Positions 21,236 through 33,720 are shown, counted from the first letter of the stretch. The stretch is 64,000 nt of DNA from Cyrtodaria siliqua (GCA_037043455.1 JAWPHD010000002.1:496001-560000); one strand, 5' to 3'. The notes: a model not told the origin generated them from the letters alone. Program-made: numbers and translations.

Positions 21236-21359
21236 ACATTGTATGAATAATTCTAGTGTTGCAGTGACTTTCTGTGTCGCCTGCATAGCATGTCAGACAC
21301 TTATGGATCACCTTGTCCGACGTCCGTCATTGTCCGTCGTCCGACACACTTCAACCTGC

Positions 21360-21790
21360 AACCTAGCCTTGGCCATAACTTGAAAAGTATTTGACCTATG
21401 TTGATAAAACTTCACACACATCTTCAGCTTACCTCAAGAAATGTCAAGCTTACCTCAAGAAATGTCATTAAACATATCCAATAACTCTGACTTTTATTTT
21501 GGCAGAGTTATGCTCATTTTCATCCAACTTTAACCTGCAACCTAACAAAGTTCATAACTGACCATAACTTGAAAAGTACTTATCTTATGTTCACGAAACT
21601 TCACACTCATCATCAGCTTACCCAAAGAAATGTCATTACAGATAACTCTGACTTTCATTTTGGTCGAGTTATACCCTTTTTTATAAAACGTTAACCTGCA
21701 ACCTAACCTGGCTAATAACTTTGCAAAACACTGCAAAACATTGAATGAAACTATACAGTTCCTCATCAATTACGCAATGCAGAGTTATGC
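21360..21790 (+). repeat. ~170-bp tandem core (about 2.5 units)
   Basis: 'TAACCTGCAACCTA', 'CATAACTTGAAAAGTA', 'AACTTCACAC.CATC.TCAG', 'AAGAAATGTCATTA' and 'AACTCTGACTTT.ATTTTGG' recur at about 21365, 21530 and 21690. It is preceded by GTCCGACGTCCGTCATTGTC, as other HINE-like elements here have GTCC-rich leaders. Likely the remains of such an element. Confidence 0.7.
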
Positions 21791-23478
21791 CTCATAAACT
21801 TTAACAATTAAAAACAATATTGGCTCCATAATTCATGAAGGATTGCACTCCCTGTCTTCAAACTATACTTGATGAAATAAGCACACTGCAGGCAACGCAT
21901 TTAGTGTTCAGTGGAACACCCTCATAGTCATGCATGACATTTTCTGTCTCTATCCATCAGTTGATTTTTGGCTCGACTGATCAGAGATCAGCAGAGCTTA
22001 TGCAGTGGTGCGGTGTCCGTCGTCCGTCTGTCCGTCCGTCTGTCTGTCCGTAAACTTTTATTTGTAGCGACTACTCCTCTGAAACTACTGGATGGATATT
22101 CATGAAACTTTACAGAAATGTTGCCCATGAAGTCCAGTTGATCCTAGCAAAAATTCATGTCGATGTGAAATCCAAGATGGCCGCCAAAGCTAAAAATAGA
22201 TTTTTAAAATACAAGTTTGTAGCGACTACTTCTTGAAAACTATAAGTGATATTGATATGGAACTTTTTCTAAAATGTTCAGTATGGAATGATGTTGATCC
22301 TTGTCAAAAATCGTTTTGATTCGACTTTAAACATGGCTGGCGGACATCTTTGTTTACATAGAGTTATATAGTAAAAACTTGTAGCGACTACTCCTCTGAA
22401 ACTACTTGGCGGATTTTCATGAAACTTTACAGGAATGTTGCTCTTGATGTCTGATTGATCCTAGCAAAACTTCAGATCGGCCAGAAATTCAAGATGGCCG
22501 CCACGGCTAAAAATAGATTTTTAAAAAGATAAGTTTGTAGCGACTACTTCTTGAAACCTATAAGAGATATTGATATGGGACTTTTTCTAAAATGATCAGC
22601 ATGACATGATGGTTATCCGAGTCGAACATTTTTTTGATTCGACGTTAAACATGGCTGCCAGTGGCCATCTTTGTTTACATAGAGTTATATTATGAAAACT
22701 TGTAGCGACTACTCCTTTGAAACTACTTGACAGATTTTCATGAAACTTCACACGAATGTTGCTCTTGATGTCATTGATCCTAGCAAAATTTCAGGTAGGC
22801 TGGAAATTCAAGATGACCGCCATGGCTAAAAATAGATTTTCAAAATACAAGTTTGTAGCGACTACTTCTTGAAAACTATAAGTGATATTGATATGGGACT
22901 TTTTCTTAAATGATCAGCATGACATGATGTTGGTCCTTGTCAAAAATCGTTATGATTCGATGTTAAACATGGCTGTCAGCGGCCATCTTTGTTTACATAG
23001 AGTTATATAATGAAAACTTGTAGCGACTACTCCTCTGAAACTACTTGACGGATTTTATGAAACTTCACAGGAATGTTGCTCTTGATGTCTAATTGATCCT
23101 AGAAAATTTTCAGATCGGCCAGAAATTCATGATGGCCGCCACAGCTAAAAATAGATTTAAAAAAAATAAGTTTAGCGACTACTTCTTGCGATGTATAAGT
23201 GATATTGATATGGGACTTTTTCTTAAATGATCAGCACGACATGATGGTTATTCGAGTCGAACATTATTTTGATTCGACGTTAAACATGGCTGCCGGTGGC
23301 CATCTTTGTTTACATAGAGTTATATAATGACAAATTGTAGCGACTACTCCTCTGAAACTACTGGACGGATTTTCATGAAACTTCACATGAATGTTGCTCT
23401 TGATGTCTATTTGATCTTAGCAAAATTTCAGGTCGACCGGAAATTCAAGATGGCCACCATGGCTAAAAATAGATTTTT

Positions 23479-25065
23479 AGCTCTACTGGTCAGAGATCAG
23501 CAGAGCTTATGCCGTGGTGCGTCGTCCGTCTGTCCGTCTGTCTGTCCGTAAACTTTTATTTGTAGCGACAACTCCTCTGAAACTACTGGATGGATATTCA
23601 TGAAACTTTACAGAAATGTTGCCCATAAAGTCTAGTTGATCCTAGCAAAAATTCATGTTGATGTGAAATCCAAGATGGCCGCCAAAGCTAAAAATAGAGT
23701 TTTAAAATACAAGTTTGTAGCGACTACTTCTTGAAAACTATAAGTGATATTGATATGGGACTTTTTCTAAAATGATCAGCATGACATGATGTTGATCCTT
23801 GTCAAAAATCGTTTTGATTCAACGTTAAACATGGCTGCCAGCGGCAATCTTTGTTTACATAGAGTTATATAGTAAAAACTTGTAGCGACTACTCCTCTGA
23901 AACTACTTGACGGATTGTCATGAAACTTTACAGGAATGTTGCTCTTGATGTCTTATTGATCCTAGCAAAAGTTCAGATCTGCCAGAAATTCAAGATGGCC
24001 GCCACAGCTAAAAATAGATTTAAAAAAAATAAGTTTAGCGACTACTTCTTGCGATGTATAAGTGATATTGATATGGGACTTTTTCTAAAATGATCAGCAC
24101 GACATGATGGTTATTCGAGTCGAACATTATTTTGATTCGACGTTAAACATGGCTGCCGGTGGCCATCTTTGTTTACATAGAGTTATATAATGACAACTTG
24201 TAGCGACTACTCCTCTGAAACTTCTTGACGGATTTTCATGAAACTTCACATGAATGTTGCTCTTGATGTCTATTTGATCTTAGCTCTTGATGTCTTATTG
24301 ATCCTAGCAAAAGTTCAGATCTGCCAGAAATTCAAGATGGCCTTCAAAGCTAAAAATAGATTTTTAAAAAATAAGTTTGTAGCGACTACTTCTTGAAAAC
24401 TATAAGTGATATTGATGTGGGACTTTTTCTAAAATGATCAGCATGACATGATGTTGATCCTTGTGGAAAATTATTTTGATTCGACGTTAAACATGGCTGC
24501 CAGTGGCCATCTTTGGTTACATAGAGTTATATAGTAAAAAATTGAGCGACTACTCCTCTGAAACTACTTGATGGATGTTCATGAAACTTCACAGGAATGT
24601 TGCTCTTGATGTCTAGTTGATCCTAGAAAAATTTCAGGTCGGCCGGAAATTCAAGATGGCCGCCACAGCTAAAAATAGATTTAAAATAAATAAGTTTGTA
24701 GCGACTACTTCTTCAAAACTATAAGAGATATTGATATGGGACTTTTTCTAAAATGATCAGTATGACATGGTGTTGGTCCTTGTCGAAAATCGTTTTGATT
24801 TGACGTTAAACATGGCTACCAGCGGCCATAATTGTTTACATAGAGTTATATAATGAAAACTCCTCTGAAACTACTTGACGGATTTTCATGAAACTTCACA
24901 GGAATGTTGCTCTTAATGTCTAATTGATCCTAGCAAAATTTCAGGTCGGCCGGAAATTCAAGATGGCCGCCACGGTTAAAAATAGATTTTCAAAAAACAA
25001 GTCTGTAGCGACTACTTCCTGAAATCAAAATCAATCAGTAGAGCTTCAAGGTCATTGACCTCTTG
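23479..25065 (+). mobile_element. Family A element inserted into family A
   Basis: A full 5' end AGCTCTACTGGTCAGAGATC plus GTCC/GTCT microsatellite interrupts a core unit after 'AAAAATAGATTTTT'. It closes with CAGTAGAGCTTCAAGG then TCATTGACCTCTTG, after which the host core resumes as 'TTAAAAAATAAGTTTG'. In uninterrupted units this text is continuous (GATTTTTAAAAAATAAG), so the target lies within the T run. Confidence 0.75.
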
Positions 25066-25430
25066 TTAAAAAATAAGTTTGTAGCGACTACTTCTTGAAA
25101 ACTGTAAGAGATATTGATAGGGGACTTTTTCTAAAACGATCAGCATGCCATGATGGTTATCCGAGTCGAACATTATTTTGATTCAATGTTAAACATGGCT
25201 GTCAGCGGCCATCTTTGTTTACATAGAGTTTTATAATGAAAACTTGTATTTCATGAAACTTCACAGGAATGTTGCTCTTGATGTCTAATTGATCCTAGCA
25301 AAATTTTAGGTCGGCCAGAAATTCAAGATGGCCGCCACGGCTAAAAATAGATTTTCAAAAAACAAGTTTGTAGCGACTACCTCCTGAAATCAAAATCAAT
25401 CAGTAGAGCTTCAAGTTCATTGACCTCTTG
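25066..25430 (+). repeat. Extra family A core with its own 3' end
   Basis: One core unit followed by a second 3' terminus (CAGTAGAGCTTCAAGTTCAT, then TGACCTCTTG), after which core text resumes with TTAAAAAGAAG. It has no 5' end of its own. Either a partial tandem duplication of the nested insertion or a second truncated insertion. Confidence 0.6.
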
Positions 25431-26048
25431 TTAAAAAGAAGTTTGTAGCGACTACTTGTGGAAAACTATAAGTGATATTGACATGGGACTTTTTCTTAAA
25501 TGATCAGCATGACATGATGTTGGTCCTTGTCGAAAATTATTTTGAATCAAAATTAAACCTGGGCACCAGTGGCCATCTTTGTTTACATAGAGTTTGTATA
25601 GTAATAATTTGTAGTGACTACTCCTCTGAAACTACTAGACGGATTTTCATGAAACTTCACAGGAATGTTGCTCTTGATATCTAGCTGATCCTAGCACAAT
25701 TTCAGGTGGGCCGGAAATTCAAGATGGCCACCACGGCTAAACATAGATCTTTAAAAACAAGTTTGTAGGGACTACTTCTTGAAAACTGTAAGTGATATTG
25801 ATATGGGACTTTTTCTGAAATGATCAGCAGGACAAGATGTTGATCCTTGTCGAAAATTATTTTGATTCGACATTAAACATGGCTGCCAGTGGCCATCTTT
25901 GTTTACCTACTAGAGTTATATAGTAAAAACTTCAACTTGTAGCGACTACTCCTCTGAAACTATTTGATAGATTTTTATGAAACTTCACAGGAATGCTGAC
26001 CTAGCTAACAAAATCTATCAGTAGAGCTTCAAAGTCATTGAACTCTTG

Positions 26049-26357
26049 TTTAGTTTCCTGATTAATAACTGAAGGGTTATACTCAGACCTTTGAAACTAT
26101 TAGTAATGGCTTGAGGGAGAGGATAATCCCTATTGATTTTGGAATCAGTAGGTCAAAGGTCAAGGTCATCATGACCTCACAATTATTATAAACATTCATA
26201 TGGACATACACACTAGTACATTGTACTTGATGTGAAGATTTTTTTGGTCAGTAGGTCAATGGTCAAAATTGCAAGACCTGTGAACCCAAGCATAACACAC
26301 CATAACTTCAGAAGTTAAATACCTACTCTCATAAAACTTCTTTGGTCCATAATAATT
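26049..26357 (+). repeat. Fragment of a GGTCAAAGGTCAAGG-type element
   Basis: 'GATTTTGGAATCAGTAGG' and 'TCAAAGGTCAAGGTCATC' resemble the nested element at 62881-63260 ('GATTTTGAGGTCAGTAGGTC', 'AAAGGTCAAGGTCACC'). The family A copy 21970-26048 probably lies inside this older element. Confidence 0.5.
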
Positions 26358-28930
26358 AGGGCTTTCCGCATTTCAGCGGAAAGACCTATTGTGTTCGTTC
26401 TGTTTATTAGGGCTTTCCACTTTTCAGTGGAAAACCTCTTGTTTTCGTTCTGTTTCTTCTTATTATTATTCTTTTCTTCTTCTTCTTCTGTCAGCCACTT
26501 TTCATAGTAATACTGGTCGCAGGGCCTTAAAATTTTACACAATGGTAGAGGTCAGTCTGGAATAGTGTCCCGAACCTTTTGTGGTCATGACGTCATTCAA
26601 GATGGCCGCCAGTGACGTCATCAGACAAATCTTGTTATCGCTAGATCTCAAACATTTATAGTCGGATTTGAATGAAACTTTCACAGATTGTAGGGTTTAG
26701 GGTCTAGTTGTGTAAGAATGTAAACACGTGTCTATGTAATAACGTCTTGACGTCAGTGACATCAAAATGTTATGAAAAGTCCTTTTTTTTTCAGTGATTG
26801 AATTTTCCATGTTTTTTTACTATAAAATCCATCAGTGTTTTCAGTCGACGCTGACAGTTTTAACGTCATGACGTCATTCAAAATGGCCGCCAATGACGTC
26901 ATTTAAGAAATCTTGTAATCGCTATATCTCCTTCATTTAAGATCGGATTTTGATGCAACTTTCACAGTCTGTAGGGAATTAGGTTGGGTTGTGCAAAAAT
27001 GTCTAAAATTGTCATGACGTCATCCAAGATGGCCGCCAGTGACGTCATGATACAAATTTTGTTAGCGCTAGATCTCAAATATTTAAAGTCGGATTTGAAT
27101 GAAACTTTCACAGATTGTAGAGTTTAGGGTCTAGTTGTGCAAGATTGTAAAAACGTGTCTCTGTAATAACGTCTTGACGTCAGTGACGTCATAACACTGA
27201 CGTCATAATGTTATGAAAATCCGTTTTTTTCACTAATTACATTTTTGAAGTTGTTTTATTGAATAATCTATCAATGTCATTGTCTCAGTCGACACTGACA
27301 TTTTGAATGTCATGACGTTATCCAAAATGGCCGCCAATGACGTCATTTAAGAAATTTTGTTTTGTCTATATCTTCTCTTTTTATTATCGGATTTGAATAA
27401 AACTTTTACAGATTGTAGAATTCAGGGTCCGGTTGTGCAAGAACGTCATACGGTATCCCGACGTCATGACGTCAGTGACGTCAACATATTCTGAAATTCG
27501 TTTTTTTTTCACTGATTGCATGTTCGAAGTTATTTTCGTGATAAATCAATCGGTGTCTTCATCTTCGACAACTCTGACAGTTGTTACGCCATGACGTCAT
27601 TAAGACAGGAAAGCCCGTTTGATCAGGTTCTGATCAAAATCTAGTTCTTCTTCTTCTTTTTCTTGTGACCGTCACTTTTCATAGCTACATTGGTCGCAGG
27701 TCTTCACAATTTTACGCAGTGATAGAGCTCAGGCTGCAATAGTGTCCCGAAACTTTTGGGGTCATGACGTCATCCAAGATGGCCGCTACTGGCGTATGTA
27801 GGCAAATCTTGTTATCACTGTTTCTCATGCATTTACAATGGGATTTAAATGAAACTTTCACAGATTGTAGAGTTTAGGGTCTAGTTGTGCATGAATGTCA
27901 AAACACTTTACATCATAACCTGCTGACGTCAGTGACGTCACAATCTTATGAAAAATCCTTTTTTTTCATTTTGCATTTGTTAAGGAGTTTTATTGTAAAA
28001 TCCATCAGTGTTATTATCTTAGTCGACGCTGACAGTTTTAACGTCATGACATCATCCAAAATGGCCGCCAATGACGTTATTTAAGAAATATTGTAATCGC
28101 TATATCTCCTGCATTTATTATACAATTTTGATGCAACTTTCACAGCTTGTAGGGAATTATTTTGGGTTGTGCAAGATGGCCGCCAGTGACATCATGATAC
28201 AAATTTTGTTAGCGCTAGATCTCAAATATTTATAATCGGATTTGAATGAAACTTTCACAGATTGTAGAGTTCAGGGTATAGTTGTGCAAGAATGTAAAAA
28301 CGTGTCTCTAGGTAATAACGTCTTGACATCAGTGACATCGTACTGTAATGAAAATCCGTTTTTTTCACAGATTACATTTTTAAATTGTTTTACTGTATAA
28401 TCCATCAATGTCATGTCTCAGTCGACGCTGACAGTTTTAACGTCATGACGTCATCCAAAATGGCCGCCAATGACGTCATTTAAGAAATCTTGTAATCGCC
28501 ATATCTCCTTCATTTATCATCGGAGTTTGATAAAACTTTCACAGTTTGTAGGTGTCAAAGTCTAGTTGTGCTATAATATGGACTGTTGTCATGTCATCAT
28601 CAAAGATGGCCGCCAGTGACGTCATAAATGAACTCTTGTTTTGTCTATATCTTCTCTATTTATTATCGGATTTGAATATAACTTTCACAGAGTGTAGAGT
28701 TCAAGGTCCGGTTGTGCTAGAACGTCATAAGGTATCCCGACGTCATGATGTCGTGACGTCAGTGAGGTCAAAATATTCAGAAATTCATTTTTTTTCACTG
28801 ATTGCATGTTCGAAGTTATTTCGTGATAAATCAATCGGTGTCTTCATCTTCGACAACTCTTAACTGATGTGACGTCATGACGTCATTAAGACAGGAAAGC
28901 CCATTTGATCTGGTTCTGATCAAAATCTAG
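26358..28930 (+). mobile_element. Family D element pair, CRE-rich cores
   Basis: 5' ends AGGGCTTTCCGCATTTCAGC at 26358 and AGGGCTTTCCACTTTTCAGT at 26409 each form a small GGGCTTTCC/GGAAAG hairpin. 3' ends occur at 27644 and 28930: GGAAAGCCC, the inverse of the 5' motif, then a TTTGATC...GATCAAA stem-loop and ATCTAG|TT. The cores repeat at roughly 400-430 bp with 'CATGACGTCATCCAAG', 'ATGGCCGCCA.TGACGTCAT', 'CTATATCTCCTTCATTTA' and 'GAAACTTTCACAGATTGTAG'. The second part lacks the opening hairpin. Confidence 0.75.
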
Positions 28931-29300
28931 TTTTTGATTGCTGTCCAACCAACCTTAAATGCTTCAATTCAATTACTGAATTTCCACTAATAGTAGCGCC
29001 TGTCCTAGTAGAATCACCCGGAAGGGAGGGGGCATATAGCAATCGCACTGTTCACCCATTTGTCCGTCCGTCCGAAACAGTTATATCTCAGCCATAACTT
29101 CGAAAGTATGAAAGGGAGTTTTATGAAACTTTACACAAATATTAACACAATGAGAAGGTGTGTCACCCACAAGAATCAGGTCCTTACCTGAAAAGTCAAG
29201 GTCACACTAGGGGGTCAAAGAAGGTCAAAGAAAGTTTGGGGGCATTTGTCACTGACACCAGTGATATTTTTGTGTTACATGTCTGGACAGACCTGCATTA
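28931..29300 (+). repeat. HINE-like fragment with (GTCC)n leader
   Basis: 'AGAATCACCCGGAAGGGAGG' and 'GGCATATAGCAATCG', then a GTCCGTCCGTCCG run at about 29060 and 'TATGAAACTTTACACAAATA'. The downstream text 'AATGAGAAGGTGTGTCACCC' matches the cores at 50280-50900. Confidence 0.6.
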
Positions 29301-29705
29301 ATTACTTGATCTCATATCAAAGGTATTTAAAAGAACCTGTCGGAATCGTGTTGGACAATGAGAATAAAAATTACTTTTTGCATATATGTCATTCATTCCC
29401 TTGATAAATGTCATACATAGTTTTATTGTGAGCTTACAAAATACCGACATTTATTAATATTTTCATGCAGACACTAATCACATACAAAAGCTCCCCTAAA
29501 TTCCATTCTAAGTGAGCCTGCTGTAATGTGAATCCTACCTTAATAGTGCAAATGCAGATGGGTTAAGTTAACATGCTATATAAGCTAATTGAACTAAATG
29601 TTTGTGCATTTTAGTAGTCTTAAGTTATGTGCATCTGATTAATATCAGAAACTGTACATGGTGTCATACGGACAGTCATATGCATTTCGTGCTATAATTC
29701 CGTAA
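29301..29705. other. Unassigned sequence
   Basis: No feature recognised. Confidence 0.45.
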
Positions 29706-29710
29706 GTTTG

Positions 29711-30017
29711 CAGGGCTTTTCCTAGGAGTGCCACGGAGCCGAATAATGGCCCCTTCTCAATGGCAAAAAACACCTTTTTTCCCCAATTTAAAGATTTTTT
29801 TGTTTTTGAAGTTTTAAAGATATTTTTTATTTTGTTGGTGTTAGTTCACACACTAATTTCAGTAACTGATTGTTGTTACTACTCTAACAGGTTGAAATCA
29901 CTATTTAAATGATAATTGTTCATCATGTACTAATTTCCCAATTTTGGCAATTTGTCGATAAAAAATTCCCATTTCGATCTAGGGGCCTTTTCCACAAAAT
30001 ACCTAGGAAAAGCCCTG
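29711..30017. mobile_element. hAT-like MITE, 307 bp, 5-bp TSD GTTTG
   Basis: The left end CAGGGCTTTTCCTAGG is an exact complement of the right end CCTAGGAAAAGCCCTG. GTTTG flanks both sides (29706-29710 and 30018-30022). The interior has 'AATGGCCCCTTCTCAATGGC' and complementary-looking 'GGGGCCTTTTCC' text. No coding frame. Confidence 0.85.
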
Positions 30018-30022
30018 GTTTG

Positions 30023-30757
30023 AGACCCACGCTAGTGAAATTTCTTTGCCCTTGGTGACAGGCGGAAACCAATGGCTTTCAAGTTCAATAGGTGAAACAT
30101 CAAGGTCACATTGATTTGACAAGGACCCAATTCTGAGAAACACTTTGTGAACTGTAACTCGAAAAACTTTAAGACCTACGATCTTACACATGATACCCAT
30201 TATAAAATAATTATAATTTTATGATTATTGTATGAAGGTCAAAGGTCAAGGGCACTGTGACCAGATAAAGCTTTCCCAGCTGTTATTCATGAACTTTATG
30301 ACCTACACTCTTGACACTTTATACAAATAGTTCTCCATGTATTTTCAGAAATTGGAATGTAGCCATTTTCTATTGAGACACTTGGATCCGTGTGCAGTAG
30401 CTCCACCTCCTTGAAAACAGAGGTTTATTCAAAATTAGACAAAATTAAAAGCAAAGCACTTGCATAATAGTCAATCAAAAACTACTTCATGACGAAAGAA
30501 AACTTGGGAGGAAATTTCCCCTTTACACCTCATAATCACTAACTGGAGAATTTTGTTTTACCACTAGGTCAAGACAATGTCAGTCAAATGTCACCTCCAT
30601 TGACATCGAATAGAAACTTGGATGTTGTTAAAATATCATAAACTCACAAATGTAGCATTTATTAGCTTTACAAATAGATGTGTTTGGTTACCTTTTTAGT
30701 GAAGGTGTGTAGTTAGTCAGATGAACTTTTAATTAGTGCATATTTGTGTGAAGTTTG
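30023..30757. other. Degenerate element remnants
   Basis: Phrases such as 'AAGGTCAAAGGTCAAGGGCA' (30236) and 'TAACTCGAAAAACTTTAAGA' match the style of HINE-like cores but no unit is intact. No gene. Confidence 0.4.
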
Positions 30758-30759
30758 AT

Positions 30760-30872
30760 TGTATGATGTTTTACGTCATTTTCAGCACATGTAAGGTTAT
30801 ATATGACGGTCGATTTTTTGTGGTGGAGGCAGACCAACAACTTTTCTTGGGTAGAACCAGTACTGTTCACCT
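30760..30872 (-). mobile_element. SINE S1 fragment, reverse orientation
   Basis: On the minus strand it has the S1 3' half: 'AGTACTGGTTCTACCCAAGA', 'GGTCTGCCTCCACCAC' and 'TGACGTAAAACATCAT'. The tRNA head and B-box are missing. Confidence 0.75.
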
Positions 30873-31084
30873 TTGTTTGAAAGTTAGTTAATAGCAAAAG
30901 TTTAATGACCTTATTTCATAGGTATTTCTTGGGCAAAATATATGAGACCTTGGCGATTTTCGGCCAGGATTTAATCTGATCTGCAACCAAAAGGAATAAG
31001 CAGTTGTATTTAAGAATCTTCCATGATGTTTATCCTTGCAAAGAAACAAGTGAAGAGTCATACTCTGCAATTCGTACTCTGCAA

Positions 31085-33720
31085 TCTGGATTATTAAAGA
31101 ATATAGAAGGTGGTGAGGGATGTAATGTTTGCAAGGGGTCATTATAGAAGGTGGTGAGGGATGTAATGTTTGAAGGGGGTGAATATAGAAGGTGGTGAGG
31201 GATGTAATGTTTGAAGGGGGCGAATATAGAAGGTGGTGAGGGATGTAATGTTTGCAGGGGGTCATTATAGAAGGTGGTGAGGGATGTAATGTTTGCAGGG
31301 GGTCATTATAGAAGGTGGTGGGGGTATGTAATGTTTGAAGGGGGCGATTATTGAAGGTTGTTAGGGATGTTATGTTTGCAGGGGGTCAATATAGAAGGTG
31401 GTGGGGGATGTAATTTTTGCAGGGGGTCATTATAGAAGGTGGTGAGGGATGTAATGTTTGAATGGGGTGATTATAGAAGGTGGTGAGGGATGCAATGTTT
31501 GCAGGGGGTCATTATAGAAGGTGGTGAGGGATGTTATGTTTGAAGGGGGTCATTATAGAAGGTGGTGGGGTATGTAATGTTTGAATGGGGAGATTATAGA
31601 AGGTGGTGAGGGATGTAATGTTTGCAGGGGGTCATTATAGAACGTGGTGGGGGTATGTAATGTTTGAAGGGGGTCATTATAGAAGGTGGTAGGGGATGTA
31701 ATGTTTGAAGGGGGCGAATACAGAAGGTGGTGAGGGATGCAATGTTTGCAGGGGGTCATTATAGAAGGTGGTGAGGGATGTAATATTTGTAGGTGGTCAT
31801 TATAGAAGGTGGTGGGGGATGTAATGTTTGCAGTGGGTAATTATAGAAGGTGGTGAGGGCTGTTATGTTTGCAGGGGGTCATTATAGTAGGTGGTGGGGG
31901 TATGTAATGTTTGAAGGGAGCGATTATTGAAGGTGGTGGGGGATGTAATGTTTGAAGGGGGTCATTATAGAAGGTGGTGAGGGCTGTTATGTTTGCAGGG
32001 GGTCATTATAGTAGGTGGTGGGGGTATGTAATGTTTGAAGGGAGCAATTATTGAAGGTGGTGGGGGATGTAATGTTTGAAGGGGGTCATTATAAACGGTG
32101 GTGAGGGATGTAATGTTTGAAGGGCGTCATTATAGAAGGTGGTGGGGGATGTAATGTTTGAAGGTGGTCATTATAGAAGGTGGTGAGGGATGTTATGTTT
32201 GAAGGGGGCGAATATAGAAGGTGGTGAGAGATGTAATGTTTGCAGGGGTCATTATAGAAGGTGGTGGGGGGGTGTAATGTTTGAAGGGGGCGATTATAGA
32301 AGGTGGTGGGGGTATGTAATGTTTGAAGGGGGTCATTATAGAAGGTGGTGGAGGGATTAAATGTTTGAAGGGGGCAATTATTAAAGGTGGTGAGGGATGT
32401 AATGTTTGTAGGGGGTCATTATAAAAGGTGGTGGGGGATGTAATGTTTGCAGGGGGTCTTTATAGAAGGTGGTGGGGTATGTAATATTTGAATGGGGTGA
32501 TTATAGAAGGTGGTGAGGGATGTAATGTTTGCAGGGAGTCATTATAGAAGGTGGTTGGGGATGTAATGTTTGCAGGGGAAGATTATAGAAGGTGGTGAGG
32601 GATGTAATGTTTGCAGGGGGTCATTATAGAAGGTGGTGAGGGATGTAATGTTTGAAGGGGGTCATTATAGAAGGTGGTGGGGTATGTAATGTTTGAATGG
32701 GGTGATTATAGAAGGTGGTGAGGGATGTAATGTTTGCAGGGGGTCATTATAGAAGGTGGTGGGGGATGTAATGTTTGAAGGGGGTCATTATAGAAGGTGG
32801 TGAGGGATGTAATGTTTTCAGGGGGAAATTAAAGAAGGTGGTGAGGGATGTAATGTTTGAATGGGGTGATTATGAAAGGTGGTGAGGGATGTAATGTTTG
32901 AATGGGGTGATTATGAAAGGTGGTGGCGGATGTAATGTTTGAAGGGGGCGATTATTGAAGGTGGTGGGGTATGTAATGTTTGAATGGGGTGATTATAGAA
33001 GGTGGTGAGGGATGTAATGTTTGCAGGGGGTCATTATAGAAGGTGTTGGGGGATATAATGTTTGAATGGGGTGATTGTAGAAGGTGGTTGGGGATGTAAT
33101 GTTTGAATGGGGGTGATTATAGAAGGTGGCAGGGGATGTAATGTTTGAATGGGGTAATTATAGAAGGTGGCGGGGGATGTAATGTTCAAATGGGGTGATT
33201 ATAGAAAGTGGCGGGGGATATGATGTTTGAATGGGGTGATTATAGAAGGTGGAGAGGGATGTAATGTTTGAATGGGGTGATTATAGAAGGTGGGGGCATG
33301 TAATGTTTGAATGGGGTGATTATAGAAGATGGCGGGGGATGTTATATTTGAATGGGGTGATTATAGAAGGTGTAGAGGGATGTAATGTTTGAATTGGGTG
33401 ATTAAAGAAGGTGGCAGGGGATGTAATGTTTGAATGGGGTGATTATAGAAGGTGGTGGGGGGTGTAATGTTTGAAGGGGGTGATTATAGTAGGTGAAGAG
33501 GGATGTAATGTTTGAATGAGAGCGATTATTGAAGGTGGTGAGGGATGTAATGTTTGCAGGAGGTCATTATAGAAGGTGGTGGGGGATCTAACGTTTGAAG
33601 GGGGGTGATTATAAAAGGTCTTGAGGATATAATGTTTGAAAGGTGGTGGGGGTGGGGGGGTGGTTATAGAAGATGGTGGGTGGTGTCATGTTAATTGTTT
33701 ACAGCGGGCCATTATAGAAG
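31085..33720. repeat. 41-bp G-rich satellite array (~64 units)
   Basis: The monomer is roughly TATAGAAGGTGGTGAGGGAT then GTAATGTTTG(C/A)AGGGGGTCAT. Variants differ at GCAGGGGGTCAT, GAAGGGGGCGAT and GAATGGGGTGAT; the last type dominates after about 32830. The 3' end degrades into GGTGGTGGGGGTGGGGGGGT at about 33640-33662. Minus-strand frames with 'TPCKHYIPHHLLYS' repeats are array products. Confidence 0.95.

Larger units (their letters stand above)
21970..26048 (+). mobile_element. Family A element, large and nested
   Basis: It starts GGCTCGACTGATCAGAGATC after five Ts, followed by a GTCCGTCTGTCCGTCCGTCT microsatellite. It ends CAGTAGAGCTTCAAAGTCAT then TGAACTCTTG|TTTA. It contains about ten or more ~320-bp cores. 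A complete second start at 23479 and two extra internal 3' ends (25065 and 25430) show insertion of the same family into itself. Peptide frames within it (for example 23327-23551) are chance. Confidence 0.8.

Noticed and set aside
20723..21286. 187-codon minus-strand and 109/135-codon plus-strand frames
   Set aside because: They arise because the 36-bp SINE-head repeat is a multiple of three without stops.
26585..28880. A single-gene enhancer rich in CREB sites
   Set aside because: The sites belong to a dispersed tandem-core element with defined ends and another fragment at 45246; function as a local enhancer cannot be claimed without data.
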